NCBI GenBank assembly: GCA_022577435.1
Contig: JAKOON010000007.1
Span: 8,129,926-8,193,925 of the forward strand
Direction: 5' to 3'
Origin: Embiotoca jacksoni
Taxonomy: Eukaryota; Chordata; Actinopteri; Embiotocidae
Length of the DNA: 64,000 nt
A model generated the notes under the pieces. It was not told the DNA's origin. It worked only from the letters and a program-made list of their open reading frames with translations, and made no database searches. Shown here piece by piece: positions 26,300 to 40,100 of the stretch. The position numbers and the translations under genes were made by a program. Numbering within the stretch: the first letter of the stretch is position 1; the number at the start of each line of letters is the position of its first letter.

Positions 26300-28228
26300 C
26301 TCAATTTGATTGTGTCCATGCCTACGACTCAGGAAGGAGTTGTTTCTATTGCCGTGCCCAGGCTGTTTCCTGCTGACGTTGGCATATTGGCAGGATGTCA
26401 TCTAACTTCCTGTCATCTGGGACATGGGTGATTGGCTATTCGGGGCAGGTTGGTTACACCTGCCAGAGGTTTACTGGCAGATTCATGGGGGTAGAAATAT
26501 GGAAATCTACACCCAGTTTTCTCACCTCTCTGTGAGGTGCTGACTCGGGAGGTGGGATGGGTTGAGGTTGGAATATAATGTAAATGTGATGATGCGTGAT
26601 GAGATAACGTAATATGAAAATGTAATGGAAAAAGTAGACGTGAAGGAAATATGTATGTATGCTCGGAAACCTCACACCTGTCACAATTCATGGTTACTCA
26701 CTCTATTTATTATCTGACAGCATAGTTTCATTGAAGAGTCAGCATAAAGCACAATTATTGTTGCTGTGGTCACTGTAACAACAATGACCGTGGCTATGAA
26801 GACTGTGTGAGCAGTTTGTCTACAGACATGATTTTAATAGACATCCTCAAGAGTGATTTCATTGGCTAAAGTATGAACACACGTGTGTACCCGTGGACAT
26901 TCCCATTTCGCCACAGGTTGTTCTGTTGTGCTCAGTCCATGTGCATACCAACGCGTTTAACTGCAGAAGGACATTCTTGAATGTCACATCCACCGAAGTA
27001 GGACATTCAAGCCCTGCCTAAATAGACAGCCTCCCGCCTCTAAACCCTTATTAACTCCTACCGGCTCATGGATTAAGTCCTGGGATCCAGACAGCTAACA
27101 ACCCTGTATGTGTCTGGTAAAAGCTGCTCACCCATTCACGATGCTTTATGACTGGCTACAACTCACAGGCTTCTTCCACGACCTCCTGCGGAGGGACATT
27201 TGCAAAACAAGTGCTTAGTTTGAGGGGACAGCAGTGGAGGGAGAGAGAAGGGAGTCAGGGGTATGTTTCAAAGATTAGTGGAAGATGGTTAAGGCGGAGG
27301 GAATAACAACATTGTTTTGATTGGGCTTCGCAAAGCTGATGTGGACTGTTTACTTAAAGGTGAAAAGTTAAAATTGCTTTTGGGGAAAGTTTTGCCCACT
27401 GCATCTATTCAAGAAAACTCTGGGATATGTTCATTCAGAAAACATACATACACATTTTTAAAGACTTTTTAGACAGCTTGCCGGGCTGATTTCTGATGCA
27501 AGAAATAATCAATAAATATATGAGGGAAATGATATATTGGTGTAGCTCGGATTGAAGTTTCTTACGAACAGCAAGAGAGGAGGGTAAGAGGCAGTGTAGC
27601 ATGATGTCCTGAGTTTTTCACATGCCCCTGAGGCATGAGCCAGTCCACGTGGAGCTCCTCTGCAGTCAGTGGTCTACCTTGTCTCTGGTGTAAGAACAAG
27701 ACATTTCACAAATGACTAAAACACTCTGGAGAAGCTGAATCAGAAATATTGCCTAAGACTGAAGTCTTATACTTGTAATGTGACTAGTTCATGCAATACT
27801 GATAAATAATACTGACAAAAAAAAGGAAAGAAAGAAACTTTGCAGGCACTAAGGTGATAGAATCTAAGTCATATTTTTCTTTGACTTTGTTTACAATTTT
27901 ATCTGTACCAGTAGATCTGTTTTTGTCAATTTGAAAGATATGACGCAAGTTGCATTGTTACTTTCAGGTTGGCAACAATTTGGCAACATATTTCAGGGTG
28001 TGGGAAAATAGTTAACATGTTAATTGCGCAACTATGTGCTTGGATTTCAGTCCACAACTGCAGGATGCTTTTAGTAAGACTTTTTGCTACCAATGTGCTT
28101 CTAGAGGTTTTAGAAAATTATTTTAATTGAAGGACAATGATGCAGCTCTCTATAAGTAGGTGACCACTTGTTACTCCATCTCAAAAGCCAGCACGACCTT
28201 TTACGGAGATTTCACATGTAAATGTGAA

Positions 28229-28261
28229 ACACAGCACAGCACAACACAGCACAGCACACAG
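28229..28261. repeat. (ACAGC)n pentanucleotide array
   Basis: Six or seven units of ACAGC with one ACAAC variant. It is a short and imperfect array. Confidence 0.85.
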
Positions 28262-30756
28262 AGAACAAAATGTTAGAAAGAAAATCACTGTCCCGCTTAC
28301 TGTATGCCAACTGGAGCACAAACCCTGAATTACAGCTATATAACAATAAATACTGACCGGCCTACAGCTTTCTTTGATCAGGGAAGAGGCTACAGACCAG
28401 GAGTAAGCCAGTGTCTCTTCATCATGAAATCCTAGCCCTTCCTCAGTCTGAATGGAACTCCTCTTTCCCACGCATGTTTTGTCATGCCACACAACACACC
28501 ATACTACTCACCCATCCACAACACCTTTCACTGCGGACTTTACTGACTGCCACGTCTCAAGTATTTTATGTTGTTTTTTGGGGTTAACTTTGTTTTAGTT
28601 AAATAAATGAGTTATTGTTTTACTTCCACCTGCGTCTCCTCAGTCGCCAAAGAGTTTTGTTTTTTGTTTTTCTTTCAAAAAGCTTTGGGACCACTGAGAA
28701 ATACAGTATCTTGAAATGTATTTAATGTCACATTGTTTGCATTTACTATCGCCCTTTGTGTAATGTATGGCTCAGATTTGACCTTACACACAACACATGC
28801 ACACACACTTATCTGGTTTCACAATGTTGGACATGTCAACACGTGATCTTTCATAAATGAAACAAAAACACAGCAAGGAAACGGTTTCATAACCACGTAA
28901 GCAGGCCTGTCTTGCTAACAGGTCGATTAGAGAGTCATGTTTGCCCCCGTGTGAGATTTTATGACCTCGCTGCCAGTTTGCTGAAGTTACATAATATCCC
29001 CAGACAGGTGAAAAAACAAATGACCAATTACTGGTGTCTCCCTGGAGAGGGACAATACAGCCGCTGCTATGACTGTTCCAGCCAGTCAGGACCAGCGCAG
29101 CTGCAGGTGAGAACAAGGTTTGTTTGTGTATGAGGTGTGCATTTAGGAGCTGCAGAATCCACGTGAGTGTAGGTGTGCACACTCCACTTGTGTGTGTCTG
29201 CGTGTGCGCATAATGTAGCATCCAAAATACTGTAAATTCAGCTTGTGTGGGTTTGCAAGACTTCACTAATTAAAAGAATCCAGATCCAGAATGCAGCACA
29301 AATATTTTTAAATGACACAACAAGAAAGAGATAATGAATACCAAATATTACGCCTTACATAATCTGAATTTCAGACTCTGCCCCGCTACAAAAATCGAAT
29401 TAACAAACCATTAATACTTGTAATTGACAGAGAAGTCTAAGTTAAGTTAAAACATCGTCTGTCTTCACTTCTTGAATGTTTCTATTTGTTTGTCTACTAT
29501 TTCTGTACTGCACATGACCCTCTAATGTGTGTGTTTCTGTGCAGTGTACCTCATCTACCATCCCAGCTGAGATCACAGCAGGTTTAAGGAGAGTGAGCTG
29601 ACGCCCAACTCAGGCAATGGTAATCCTGAGGTGATGACATTTCAGTCTGGTTTCACAGGTACGGCAACAGAGCGCTGCTTCTGAACAGGTTTGAGCTGAG
29701 ATGGGTTCATTTAAAATAACATTAACGCATGCAGATGGCTTCTTGTCTACTGATGTTTATGAGCAACATGGTCCATTTGAAAATGTTTTACTAAGTATGA
29801 GCGTGTGCAATGGGCTTGAGCAGATTTTTTTGAAGCGTTAAAGGTCTTTACACGCTGGGGGCGAAATGAATAAATGACATGAAAATCCTAAAAACTTGCC
29901 GGCAAATTTTTTTGCATCAAAACCATTAATGCTGGCAGCGATGGGAATTTCGACAGTTACGAGAGTTTTTCCCCCAAAAAGTTCAAATAGATCTGCATGA
30001 GCTCATTCCTCAGGAAAAAAAAAGAATTAAAAATGGCAGAAGTATCTTTCTTTTTTTAAGTGTGTTTGTGTGTGTGTGCAGCATCTGAATGAAAATTCTC
30101 CACAGCAAAAACTCGGGATGTCTCAGCATCTGAAAAGTATGATGTGCGTTGCAAAAACTAAAAAAAAATCAATCCCCTTCCAACAAAACGTGATATTGTT
30201 TTCTCGAATGAATCGCACAAAAAAACCCACTTTGTTAAGGCCTCAACTATACTGTAGTGTAATGGCCCTACTTACTTCCAAAACCTTTCAGCAAACACCT
30301 CTCTACCCTTTATGGAAAGTAGGCATGCATGTTTGGTTGGATTGTAGTCACCTTAACATGAACTAATTAAGACATTTAACACAGCTTTCAGTGTTACCTC
30401 ATAAGTTAATTTCAGTCACTTCTGTGTTATGAAACGGTGTCATAATGACTTTTAATATATTTGTTCATCAAAGTAGTGCATGATATCAGCCAACTATGTT
30501 CAAATGTAGCCAGTCTTCATGAAGCGAAATGAAAGACACTCTAGAAACGATTATATAGAACATGAAGTGTGTTTTTTGAACTGCACGCCAACTGCCTTAC
30601 TGCTGGACAAATTATACCCTTCAACTTCTCCAATGGCTGCTCTGGCACAAAGGCAGTGGTTAAACAAAGTTATACAACAGCAGACAACTAAAGTTTCTTT
30701 ATGCAGGAGTCTAAATTGGCCTATTTAGCAGTGCAGTAAATGAGAGAGATCTGATA

Positions 30757-30777
30757 CTCCCTGCAATCTGCAGGGAG
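30757..30777. repeat. Perfect hairpin, 9-bp stem, 3-nt loop
   Basis: CTCCCTGCA and TGCAGGGAG flank ATC. The arms also carry a PstI-like CTGCAG core. Too short for a microRNA precursor. Confidence 0.85.
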
Positions 30778-33700
30778 ATGAAAAATCAAAGGAGGAAAGT
30801 TCTGATTTAAGGACTTTGCTTAAAGAGCTCTGTTTTTTGGTCAAAAGGTCCATGCCTGTTTTTAGCCACAATTTTGAAGGCGTAATGCAGTGCTGTTATC
30901 ACTAATGGGTGTAGAAACACACAGGTACTTGAACTAGCACGCAACTTCCCACAGGCTGCACGCATTAAGTATATACAAAGACAGAAACACACAAATACAT
31001 TCATGTAATCACAGGTATAGTAGAAGTAGACATTCACACCCACGCTCACATACTGTCCATAGGTTTGATTTTCATCTCATGCAGCTGCCTCCCCTCAGGT
31101 AAAGACTCATTTCTTTCCAAGAGACAAGAACATATGCCTTGATAGTTGTAGTTTAACATAAAAACTAGATGATGAAAAAAACAGAACACGCCACTGCATG
31201 CCTCACATTATTGAGTCAGTATTGCAATTTCCAGAGGAAAAGTGTTCTTCATAAAACAGTTCTAATAGCTGTAATGAATGCACACATTTCCCTCTTTTTT
31301 TTTTTTTTTTTAAAAGCCTTTTTCACACCTCGTCTATTAAGATCAGGGAAAAAAACAAAACAAAAAGGTCCTAGCTGCAACACGGTAAATACTTATTTTG
31401 CAAAATCCAAATCAATACCACACAATTACACCCACTCGTCGTGTTGTTCCGCTGCAGCACAAGCGTGTTGTGAGAACGAGAATAACTCCTCTGGGTTTTA
31501 TACCTCCACAAAATGCAGAAGTACACCACGTGACAGTGAGGTGACATCTTTAGTTGGTTTCCCATCACGCCCTGCAGATGTGATACACAGCACTGAGGCA
31601 CTGAGGTAACAATTCTGCGACCACAAACTTCCTCTATCTGTAATAAGAATGAAGAACAGTGGCGAAATGACCCCAGCTTAAAGGCCCAACCTTAGGGTGG
31701 TACTGCTTCCTGTGATGAAAATACCTCCAGTGGCACCTCAACTGAGTGGTGAAACACATTGAAAAAGATCATACAGAAGCAAACTTGAGCAACAACTATC
31801 TACAGCGCAGGATAAACTAAATTATTGATAAATGTAACGTAGACTATTTTCGCCACTAAATAACTGTCGGTGCTTCAAAACAAAAGCCAATGCCCATTCC
31901 AGCATGCACTTGATAGAGGACATGGGCATAGGATGTTGGTCTTACACTTAATGCATTTTTCTGAGACTCAAGACCTGAACTGAATGTATTTGTTGTCTAT
32001 AGTGTTTAACACACGATCCATTGAAGTGAAATTTGCCATTAATAAGACAGAAAAGTGTAATTTGTGTGAATATGTGTGTGTGTTTGAAACAAGTATAGAC
32101 TACATTTGCCTTTTGACCTTTGTAAGTACTGCACATGAAAAACATCTCTGCAAACAGCTTCGTAGTCAATAATGTACAATCAAGTCAACAATCCTCCTCA
32201 TCCCTCAAAATCTTAGAGGAGAAAACAACATCCACTGACAGTAACTGTGTGATGTTAGCTCATGTGCTATAAATCACATGACATCCCAACCAGCCTGCAA
32301 AAGTGAAACTGATTCTGTGGGGGTTTTCCAGCAGAAGTCTGACAGTACGCACCGCCAAGGTCTTCAGTGTGTGCACCTAATTCGGGGAAAAGGTTTAGCT
32401 TCATAGTAGCCTTCTCTTTTCAGCTTTAACAAAAATTATTTCCTTCAAGCTGTTTGGCACCATCAGGATCTAAGCATGGGCTTATTTGCCTGCCAAGGAG
32501 AGGAGTCTCCTCTGGGAACACTAAAATCCAAACATATTAAAAGAGATTGGGTGAGATTAACGTCCCAAAAAAAGCAGCTTTATATGGGAACCATAAAATC
32601 GTGGCCAGGCAGTTTTTGTTCGTGTGCAAGTTAAAGAGTTCCCGACAGCTGTTGGTGGCAAGTTGTTGTGAAGATACAGACCAAGTAGCTACATGGGCTG
32701 TAACATTATTTACTATGTGTAAAAACTGTAAGAAGCTATACTCGTGTCTGACAAAATGAGAGCACACCCTTTCATCTTCAAGCATGCATTTTGTTTCTGT
32801 TGTCTGTACATCTGTTCTTGTTTCCATTTCCCTAGAACTCCATGCTGCTGTTTTCCCGAGGATGGACAACAAATTTTTAGTGGTCAGCTTGACCCTGGCA
32901 GTTCTGTCAGACATAAAGCAGATGCAGGAAGCTGGCTCACACTGCACTGGTTAGGATATGTGAAGGAGGCTATGGTGACAGTATTCTGGCATAAGACAGT
33001 TTGGCTGCTCCAGTGAAGTTACCAAAATGTCACAGCTGTCTAACACCACATTCAGTTCAGTTCAACAGACCCATAGCTGTTTCCCCAACATTTGTACCTC
33101 CAGGAAACTTCATTCAGGATGCATATTTTTTTTGCCAGCAACACCTTACATCACATTCATTCTTTTTCACACATTCACACCTGGACTGGGACCAATCCTC
33201 GCCTGTTGGCCGCAGACTTATTTGTAACTGGCACTGGTGGAAGTTTTTGTTAGTCCCCAAGAAAGTCCGCTTTACCACATGCAAGCATACGTTGTGGGCA
33301 GAAAAATATTTCAGTGTTTAATAAGCTGTGCAAAAACATTCTATCTGTCAGGAATTTAGTGAAAAATGGAAGGCAAAAAGGCCATACAAGACACAGGGAG
33401 CACAGGTAGTATTAGTGGACCTTCTGGAGGCCTCAGGTTCCAGCAGTTACACCTTCAGCTATTCACAGGGCAGCTCCAGCAAAACATTTATGAGTTACAG
33501 TGTTTGTTCCACTTTTCTAACCTTCATCCTTTAGTCCTGAGCCCAAACTACTGCTGTTCTTACAGCTCGCTGCATTCATTTAGCATCACATCTGTAAAAC
33601 TGAACCACATTAAGTGGTCAGAATGAAAACCAGTAGAACATTGAACCCTGAACAACATCAGGAGGGATCCACCGATTCCAGTTTAAGTATTCTTTTTCAA

Positions 33701-33837
33701 AGTAATTACACCAGCATGGCTTTTGCTACACGCTGTCTAAAGTACCAGTTATACCAGTTAAATAACCACTGAAGTCTCTTCATGGATGCTCAGTGGTTCT
33801 CTCCTGCAGAGCAATGAATCAGGAATCTTGTACCAGT

Positions 33838-33851
33838 GAGCCCCCTAGAGG
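33838..33851 (-). promoter_or_regulatory. CTCF-like motif, minus strand
   Basis: Read on the minus strand the site is CCTCTAGGGGGCTC. It agrees with the vertebrate CTCF consensus CCASYAGRKGGCRS at all but two positions, and the AGGGGGC core is intact. Orientation is minus. This is a motif match only; occupancy is not shown by sequence. Confidence 0.4.
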
Positions 33852-34638
33852 TAGATATTTTAACTGCATTCTGGCTCATGCCCAGACTTTTTTTTTTATC
33901 TCTTAGAACCAACATACCTGAGCTGTCAAATGTGACACATAGAACAAAAACTCCAGACACATTAAGTGAATTCCTCTGAGAGTCAGGACTTTATTGTATG
34001 AGGTGTTTGCTGCATGTCAATTCTAAGTGTATCAATTACCTTATTATATTGTATTGTCTTGCAATATGTTCCGCTACACTTTGTCCTCTGTATTACATTT
34101 AAAACAGAGCAATTTTTTTTCTCTCTCTTGGATGTGACTCTTACTTTGCATTATTTGCTAGATCTGAGAAGTTCATGGTCTCTGTGGCGGTAAGATATTT
34201 TTTCGTTTAAAACTCAGTTGGATTTGCGATAACAGTTACACTTTTAAAGAGAAAAAAAACAAACAAATCCTGCAACTATCGAGCACTTTCTCAACAAAAC
34301 AAGCTGCAGAGCATGACTCATTCTTTCTGCTGCTTGTGTTTTCTGTGCTGCAGTACAAGCCACACATGCACGAGACTTAAATTCCTGACTACACGCCATG
34401 AGATATTATTTCATGTCCACTTATTATTTCCAATTTTCTCAAATCACATGCACCTTCTTTTTCAACCCGCTGTTAAATCTGCTGAGTAGAAAAACAGCAT
34501 GACCTCGCCTGTCCCCTGCACACTGTGTCTCCCTTGCACAGACTGGCACAGCGCCCAGACGGCTGCTGCTTTCGTGCCACCACTGTTTGGATAGATTTGC
34601 ATCTGGGCTCTAGAGACAACTGGGATGATTCACCAGAC

Positions 34639-34640
<2 letters not shown>

Positions 34641-34708
<68 letters not shown>

Positions 34709-34718
34709 CGCGTGCGCG
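34641..34718. repeat. (TG)n-(CG)n compound array
   Basis: Sixty bases of TG units run into about 18 bases of alternating CG with one TG step. The whole tract is strictly alternating purine and pyrimidine, the sequence class most prone to left-handed Z-DNA. A CpG run of this kind is unusual in the otherwise CpG-poor left half. Confidence 0.95.
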
Positions 34719-37700
34719 GTATTCCTAGATGAGTGTGCTGTTTCACTTCAGTTTTCTCTCTCTCTGCCTCACTTTCATTTTTTTGGTGGAACTATTTCTG
34801 TATGATTCTCCCAAGAGCAATAAACATTAAAATCAGGGAGGGAAAGAATTCCTTCAAACTACATTTTAACTTTTTTTTTTTTTTTTTTTAACTTAAACGC
34901 AGATGTGTGGCGCCCTGACTGTAAGACACAGTAACACAGGCACAGTGCGGGAATAAAAAGGAGTACACAGGAAGGCAGTATGATGTCAAGAGGGTGGACA
35001 TCCGGAATACAAGAACAAAAAAAAAAAATAAAGACCTAAATCCTTTAACGAAAAAAAAAAATTAAATAATTAAGGGTAGAGACGAGCTGACAATTTTGCC
35101 ACACACTTTGGAAGTGAAGTATTTGTGACAAATCCATATAATGCTCACCAGGGACTATGCCCTGAACACCTGCAAAAACACTCCCATTCATCATGAGGAC
35201 AAATGCATGTCAGGGCCTTTTATGTAAAGTACAGTATATACAGTGCCAGCAGATGTTTGAAGAAGCTGGCAGCAGTAGGACATGTTATTGTCCCGAAAGG
35301 AGGTTTTAATCATTGTGACCTCGTTTAATTTTTTGTTTCATGTAACACATTGCTTCATGTAAGCATATAAAAAATGTCCCAAAGCATTTAAAAAAAAAAA
35401 AAAAAGCGACACAATGTAACTTCTATTCAATGCAATAAATCAGGCAAGTAATTTCGATACCATGTTATTGCATTTATTATAATTTAATCTCTGGTAAAAC
35501 TTCAAAACTTTTCAAGGAAAACAGTTCTGAGACTGGACAGATAGATGGTCTGTAAATCAATTCAGGCCTTTTTATTATAGATGTTTTTGGTTCGTTTGAC
35601 CTGATTTCTTAATTTTATTTCCTCATCACATGCAGGAGCAGCTTGTGCAGTCACAGAACAAATCTCGTCTTCATATTCAGATAGATTTTTTTGCAAACTT
35701 CCTGGAACAACATTCAATTAATTGATATTCTGACATCACACCACTGCCTCTCTTCTGTATTATCTGTCTCTCTTTCTCTGTGACTTTGTTTTTTTAGGTC
35801 AAGAATATTCGTTCGAAGGGCATCAAAACATTTCAACAGAGCTGGGCCTGACTCTAAAAAGTGTGTTGACTTTAAAACCTCCTGTAACTCTAGACTTGTT
35901 CAAATCTGTGTGTCAGTCTTTAGAAATTCAATCTAAAATGAAATTACAGCTGATGAATTGGAAATGTGAGCGTACAGTTTTACCCTGTAGTGTCTCTGTT
36001 ACCGAGGCTGGGTGATTTGAGATCAAGTTGGCAACACTGTGACCTCAGTGTGAGAAATTTGTTTTTGTACTGATCATACACTGCTTCCCTTCAAAAGAAA
36101 ATGTAAATGTATCATTAGTAATGCAGCCACAGTAACTACTTCATATTTGGAAATGTACATTACTGCAGTTAAGTTTCACATGTTAAAATATCTGAAATAG
36201 ACTATATCTAATTACCAGGAAGTAAATGGATAAACCTGCTGGCATTTCATCATACCAGTCAATTCAAACCTTTTCAATTAAAACTTGTGAAATGTTTTCA
36301 GTACAATTTGTGGCTTCTCAGAGGACATCTTTTTCATCTAACTATAGTAATAATACCTGTATTAACTGAATTTTAGAAAATATGAAACATTTTTTATGAA
36401 AATCGTTCGCTGTCAAAAGACAAAAGATACTCGGCATCCTCTTATAAATGATGTCTTTCTGTACGTGAGACTGATGTGCATATGTGTGTGTATGTGGCTT
36501 TCAGCCACTTCCTTTTGTAAAAAAAAAGAAAAAAAGAACCAAGGACATCATGTTCTGAATATGACTGCTTTCACTTTACAGAGCAGCCACAGAAAGGTTG
36601 ATGACGAAAGTACAAGCGATGCGTTTTCAGCGAGAGAGACAGCACCTTTAATAATGAGCCTCAAGGTGATCTAAGACAACTGCACAGTTACCTCCATGTA
36701 TTCCTATATTCCATATGCCCTGTGTTTATTTAGTTGTATTGGTTTGTGCCACAAAAACATGAGCACAGAAACACATGTATACACACGCCATGGGGGTATT
36801 GACAATAAAACACAAGGACTTCCCTGTTGGAATGCTGTTTGTCAGTTGGCTTTGTTAACATAGACTAGTTAATTTCCCAACATTTCATCCTGAATCTCAT
36901 TCCCCTGTGTGTCTCTAATCTGCCTTGCCACCACAAGGGTGGTAAGCACAATGTGCTTCAACCTGACGGTCTGCACAAGATTAGTGATATAGCGAACAAA
37001 GGCTGCTGTTTTGGCTGACTGGCAAGGCCTTTCATGGGTTTAGTGGTGGCTGCTCTGTACATTTTGTTCAGCTATGGGATATGTCTGCTGACAGCTTTGG
37101 CTGCCTTATTGGAAGGTATCATAGAACCTCCCTTGGTGCAGCACAGACATACTGCTGGAGGTTTGCTAAGCCTAAATATCTTCCCCGGAGAGGAGTTCTG
37201 CCAAATGGGCACCTGCTGAAAGCTTCATCTTCATGACCATTTAAATCTGTTGTGGAATTAAACATGACCCACAATTGCTTGATGCCGACTCAAAGCATTT
37301 CCTGGACAATGGCAACATGCATTACTCGATGTTATCAGCTGCATTCAAGATTTTTCCCTCAGTCTTTCTCCCTTTGGTGAAAAACTTGTTTGGTGTAGGA
37401 ACTTTGTTTATAACAACAAAACTTATACATTTCAAAAAAGAAAACAAAGATTACAACATGAATAAAAATATATATTTAGCTTATTATGGAATGTGGTTCC
37501 CTGTATATACGTCAAGATCATTTATTTTCCTGAGAGCTTTTGTATCCTACCTCACTTGTGCAGATACCTTTGTGAGTAGACACACAAAAATAAAACTACT
37601 AAAAATAAAAACAAACACGGCAATGAACATTGTGATTTGTGCTATGGGATCATATGCCACTTCTGACTGAGCTTTGCAGCTCTTCACTTGCAAGCACAAG

Positions 37701-40100
37701 CCAACAGGGCACAACTAAATCTCTTATTGAGTGACAGTTTTTAAATCACATACACATCTTACACACCCGCCTGACCCGGCTCCTCCGTTGTTGCTGCTTG
37801 ATCACTGATAAAGTTACACACACACACACACACACACACACAATGTCTGGTGAATCATCCCAGTTGTCTCTGGAGCACACACATCTTTAAAAGCTTTACA
37901 TAACATAATCCTCTTAGTGCTGAACTTTTACAAACTTTCACTCCTTTTACTTTCACTGGACTGAGCTGCACAGCGACAATAAAATGAAAGTTTATCTCCA
38001 ACAAATTTGTCCACAATAGTGCAGTGTACGATTGTATGTCTGCACACAAGTGTATTTTTCGCTTCACTTTCTGAGGTTATGAGACCACTAACTTAGGTTA
38101 GTGTTGTCATGACTCTCATACACACCACACACAAGTCAATACACATCCACACCCATAGACAATCATACATATACAGTGTAGCAGACGTAGACATAACTAA
38201 CATGGACAACTGGAAAAATTAAAGGGTCCAAATCCTTTAAGTGGAGAAAATTATATGGAATCCTCATGGCTTTGCTTGATTTACTTGATGTAGACTTTTT
38301 TCTTTTTTGAAGTTCAATAAATGTCAAATCCTTCATTTCTCAGTAAAACTTGACACAGTTCCACTGTTTACATGAAAAAAAACAACATTCCTTTCATAAC
38401 ATGAATGTGAAATATGTTCTCTTGCTTTAGCCTCAGTCGCCTGAGTATTGGCCTTTAAACTACTTAAAACTGTTGACCTCATGTGAGAAAATGGGGAACG
38501 ATGTATGAGACTAGAACAAAATGTCCTAGACACTGAGAGCTGAAACTAGGTCAGGAAGTTTGAGGCAAAGCATGTGCTTCCTCCTACTGGTAATTGTATG
38601 TAGTGTAAGTGGCCATTATGGGTTTTAAATATGATCAAAAAAGAGTTCAAATGGAACTAAAATGTTGTGCTGTTTTAGCTGTCTGTCTACCTTAAACTTT
38701 TGTATTACTACAAACAGTGAGATCAACTCTCCTGCTCATCAAATACACCTAAAATCTGTTGGAATTTTCTTTTACACATTTATTTTATCAAGCTGCAAAA
38801 CGCAGTTTGGGATTTTGAGTAAATAGAATTTGTATTTTTTTGTATTTTTGTTTCATTGTGAGATGAAATCATTAAGTTTGTTCGCCTCAAAAAGACTGTG
38901 GTACAATGTTTTACTGAAATTTGTATAGATAAGTCCATGAAGTATGGCACATGTAACACTGTTACAATATTACGCCGCAAATGAATCTATATTTTATTTT
39001 GAACGAATGAATGACATGCAATTTTATGAGAATTTCGTGACTTCAACCTTTTGGCTCTCATTCATTTCTTCACTGTACTCTGCACAATTACGTTCTCCAT
39101 GTAAATTATTACCTGGGCTATTTCATGACTGGTCGTGAAAGGTAGATGTGCGTAGGGTACTGGCAGGTGGTGCCGGACCTGCATGTCCACAACTAAATAT
39201 AAAAAAAGAAGAAAAAAAAAAGGAAGAAGGAAACAAGTTTTTTTCAATTTTTGTTGGATATGTTGATATTCTAATGATATTCAGGAAGTGATTTTGAAAA
39301 AGCAAGTAATCTTAAATCACAGAGGACATTGCTAACACGGCACGATAAGTTTACTTGTCTAGCATATTGTATACTGTGCAATTCAAAGAGTGTTACATTA
39401 GTTTCAAAAGGACATGTACCCTCCGGGCCTACCTTCGGTTGACGTGGCTGCCTGTCAGAAGCTGTAGAATTTGTGTTTTTAAAGCTAGACTGAATATATT
39501 GGTAGACTATGTGGCATATTGTTGACCTGCTATCCCTACCAAGAAATATCCTATCCTGTTCACAGAAAGTCCAAAATTGGTCTGTGGTGGGTTTCTAAAG
39601 ACAGAAAATTACAACAGGTAAAAGAAATAGATTTGTGAAAAGATCAAACTAAATATGCATAGGATGTCCCCACACAGTAGCTCTGAATGCACCAGTTTGA
39701 TGCTTTTGCTTCGTCTGTGAATACTAACTACGTCAGTGGCCGATGCACTCATCGTCATGATATTTAGAAAATCTGACTGATTGATGCACTAAAGCATCGC
39801 ACTTGTTGCCTACTTATAAGTTCTGACAGTAAACCTACCTCTCGCTTTGGATTATGATTTTGTATTTATTTCTCATTTGCTCCTCGGTCCGTTTGACACC
39901 TCCGGGGCTGCAGGTGAAATGATGAGACTAAAACGTTCATACACGTCATGAGAATACATCTAATGCTAAATTAATTTAATGACAATGTGATTTGGTGGAT
40001 TATGTGTTTAACTTCATTATGTTCTTTTTAAATTATAGTTTGCTCCTCGTTTTTAAAATATGTGGCTCTCCCCGTCAGTACACCTGTTCATGTTTGTGAT
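34719..40100. other. Non-coding interval, no gene seen
   Basis: AT-rich, CpG-poor sequence with T19 (34871-34889), A runs near 35020 and 35390, and a short CA array. No exon or element is supported. Confidence 0.5.
37816..37842. repeat. (CA)n microsatellite, 13 units
   Basis: A short perfect CA run. Confidence 0.95.

Larger units (their letters stand above)
26300..34640. other. Long non-coding interval, no gene seen
   Basis: No gene could be supported. It holds a small pentanucleotide array, a T17 run at 31295-31311, a short perfect hairpin and a CTCF-like motif (listed separately). Open frames up to 160 codons (minus strand near 28.8-29.3 kb) show no recognisable domain and no flanking splice pattern that I trust. 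Confidence 0.5.

Noticed and set aside
28784..29266. Minus-strand open frame of 160 codons
   Set aside because: Composition is unremarkable, there is no recognised domain, a plus-strand frame overlaps it, and there is no promoter or splice context.
29540..29600. Acceptor-like TTTCTGTGCAG followed by a short open stretch
   Set aside because: No frame with coding character persists, and no good donor follows.
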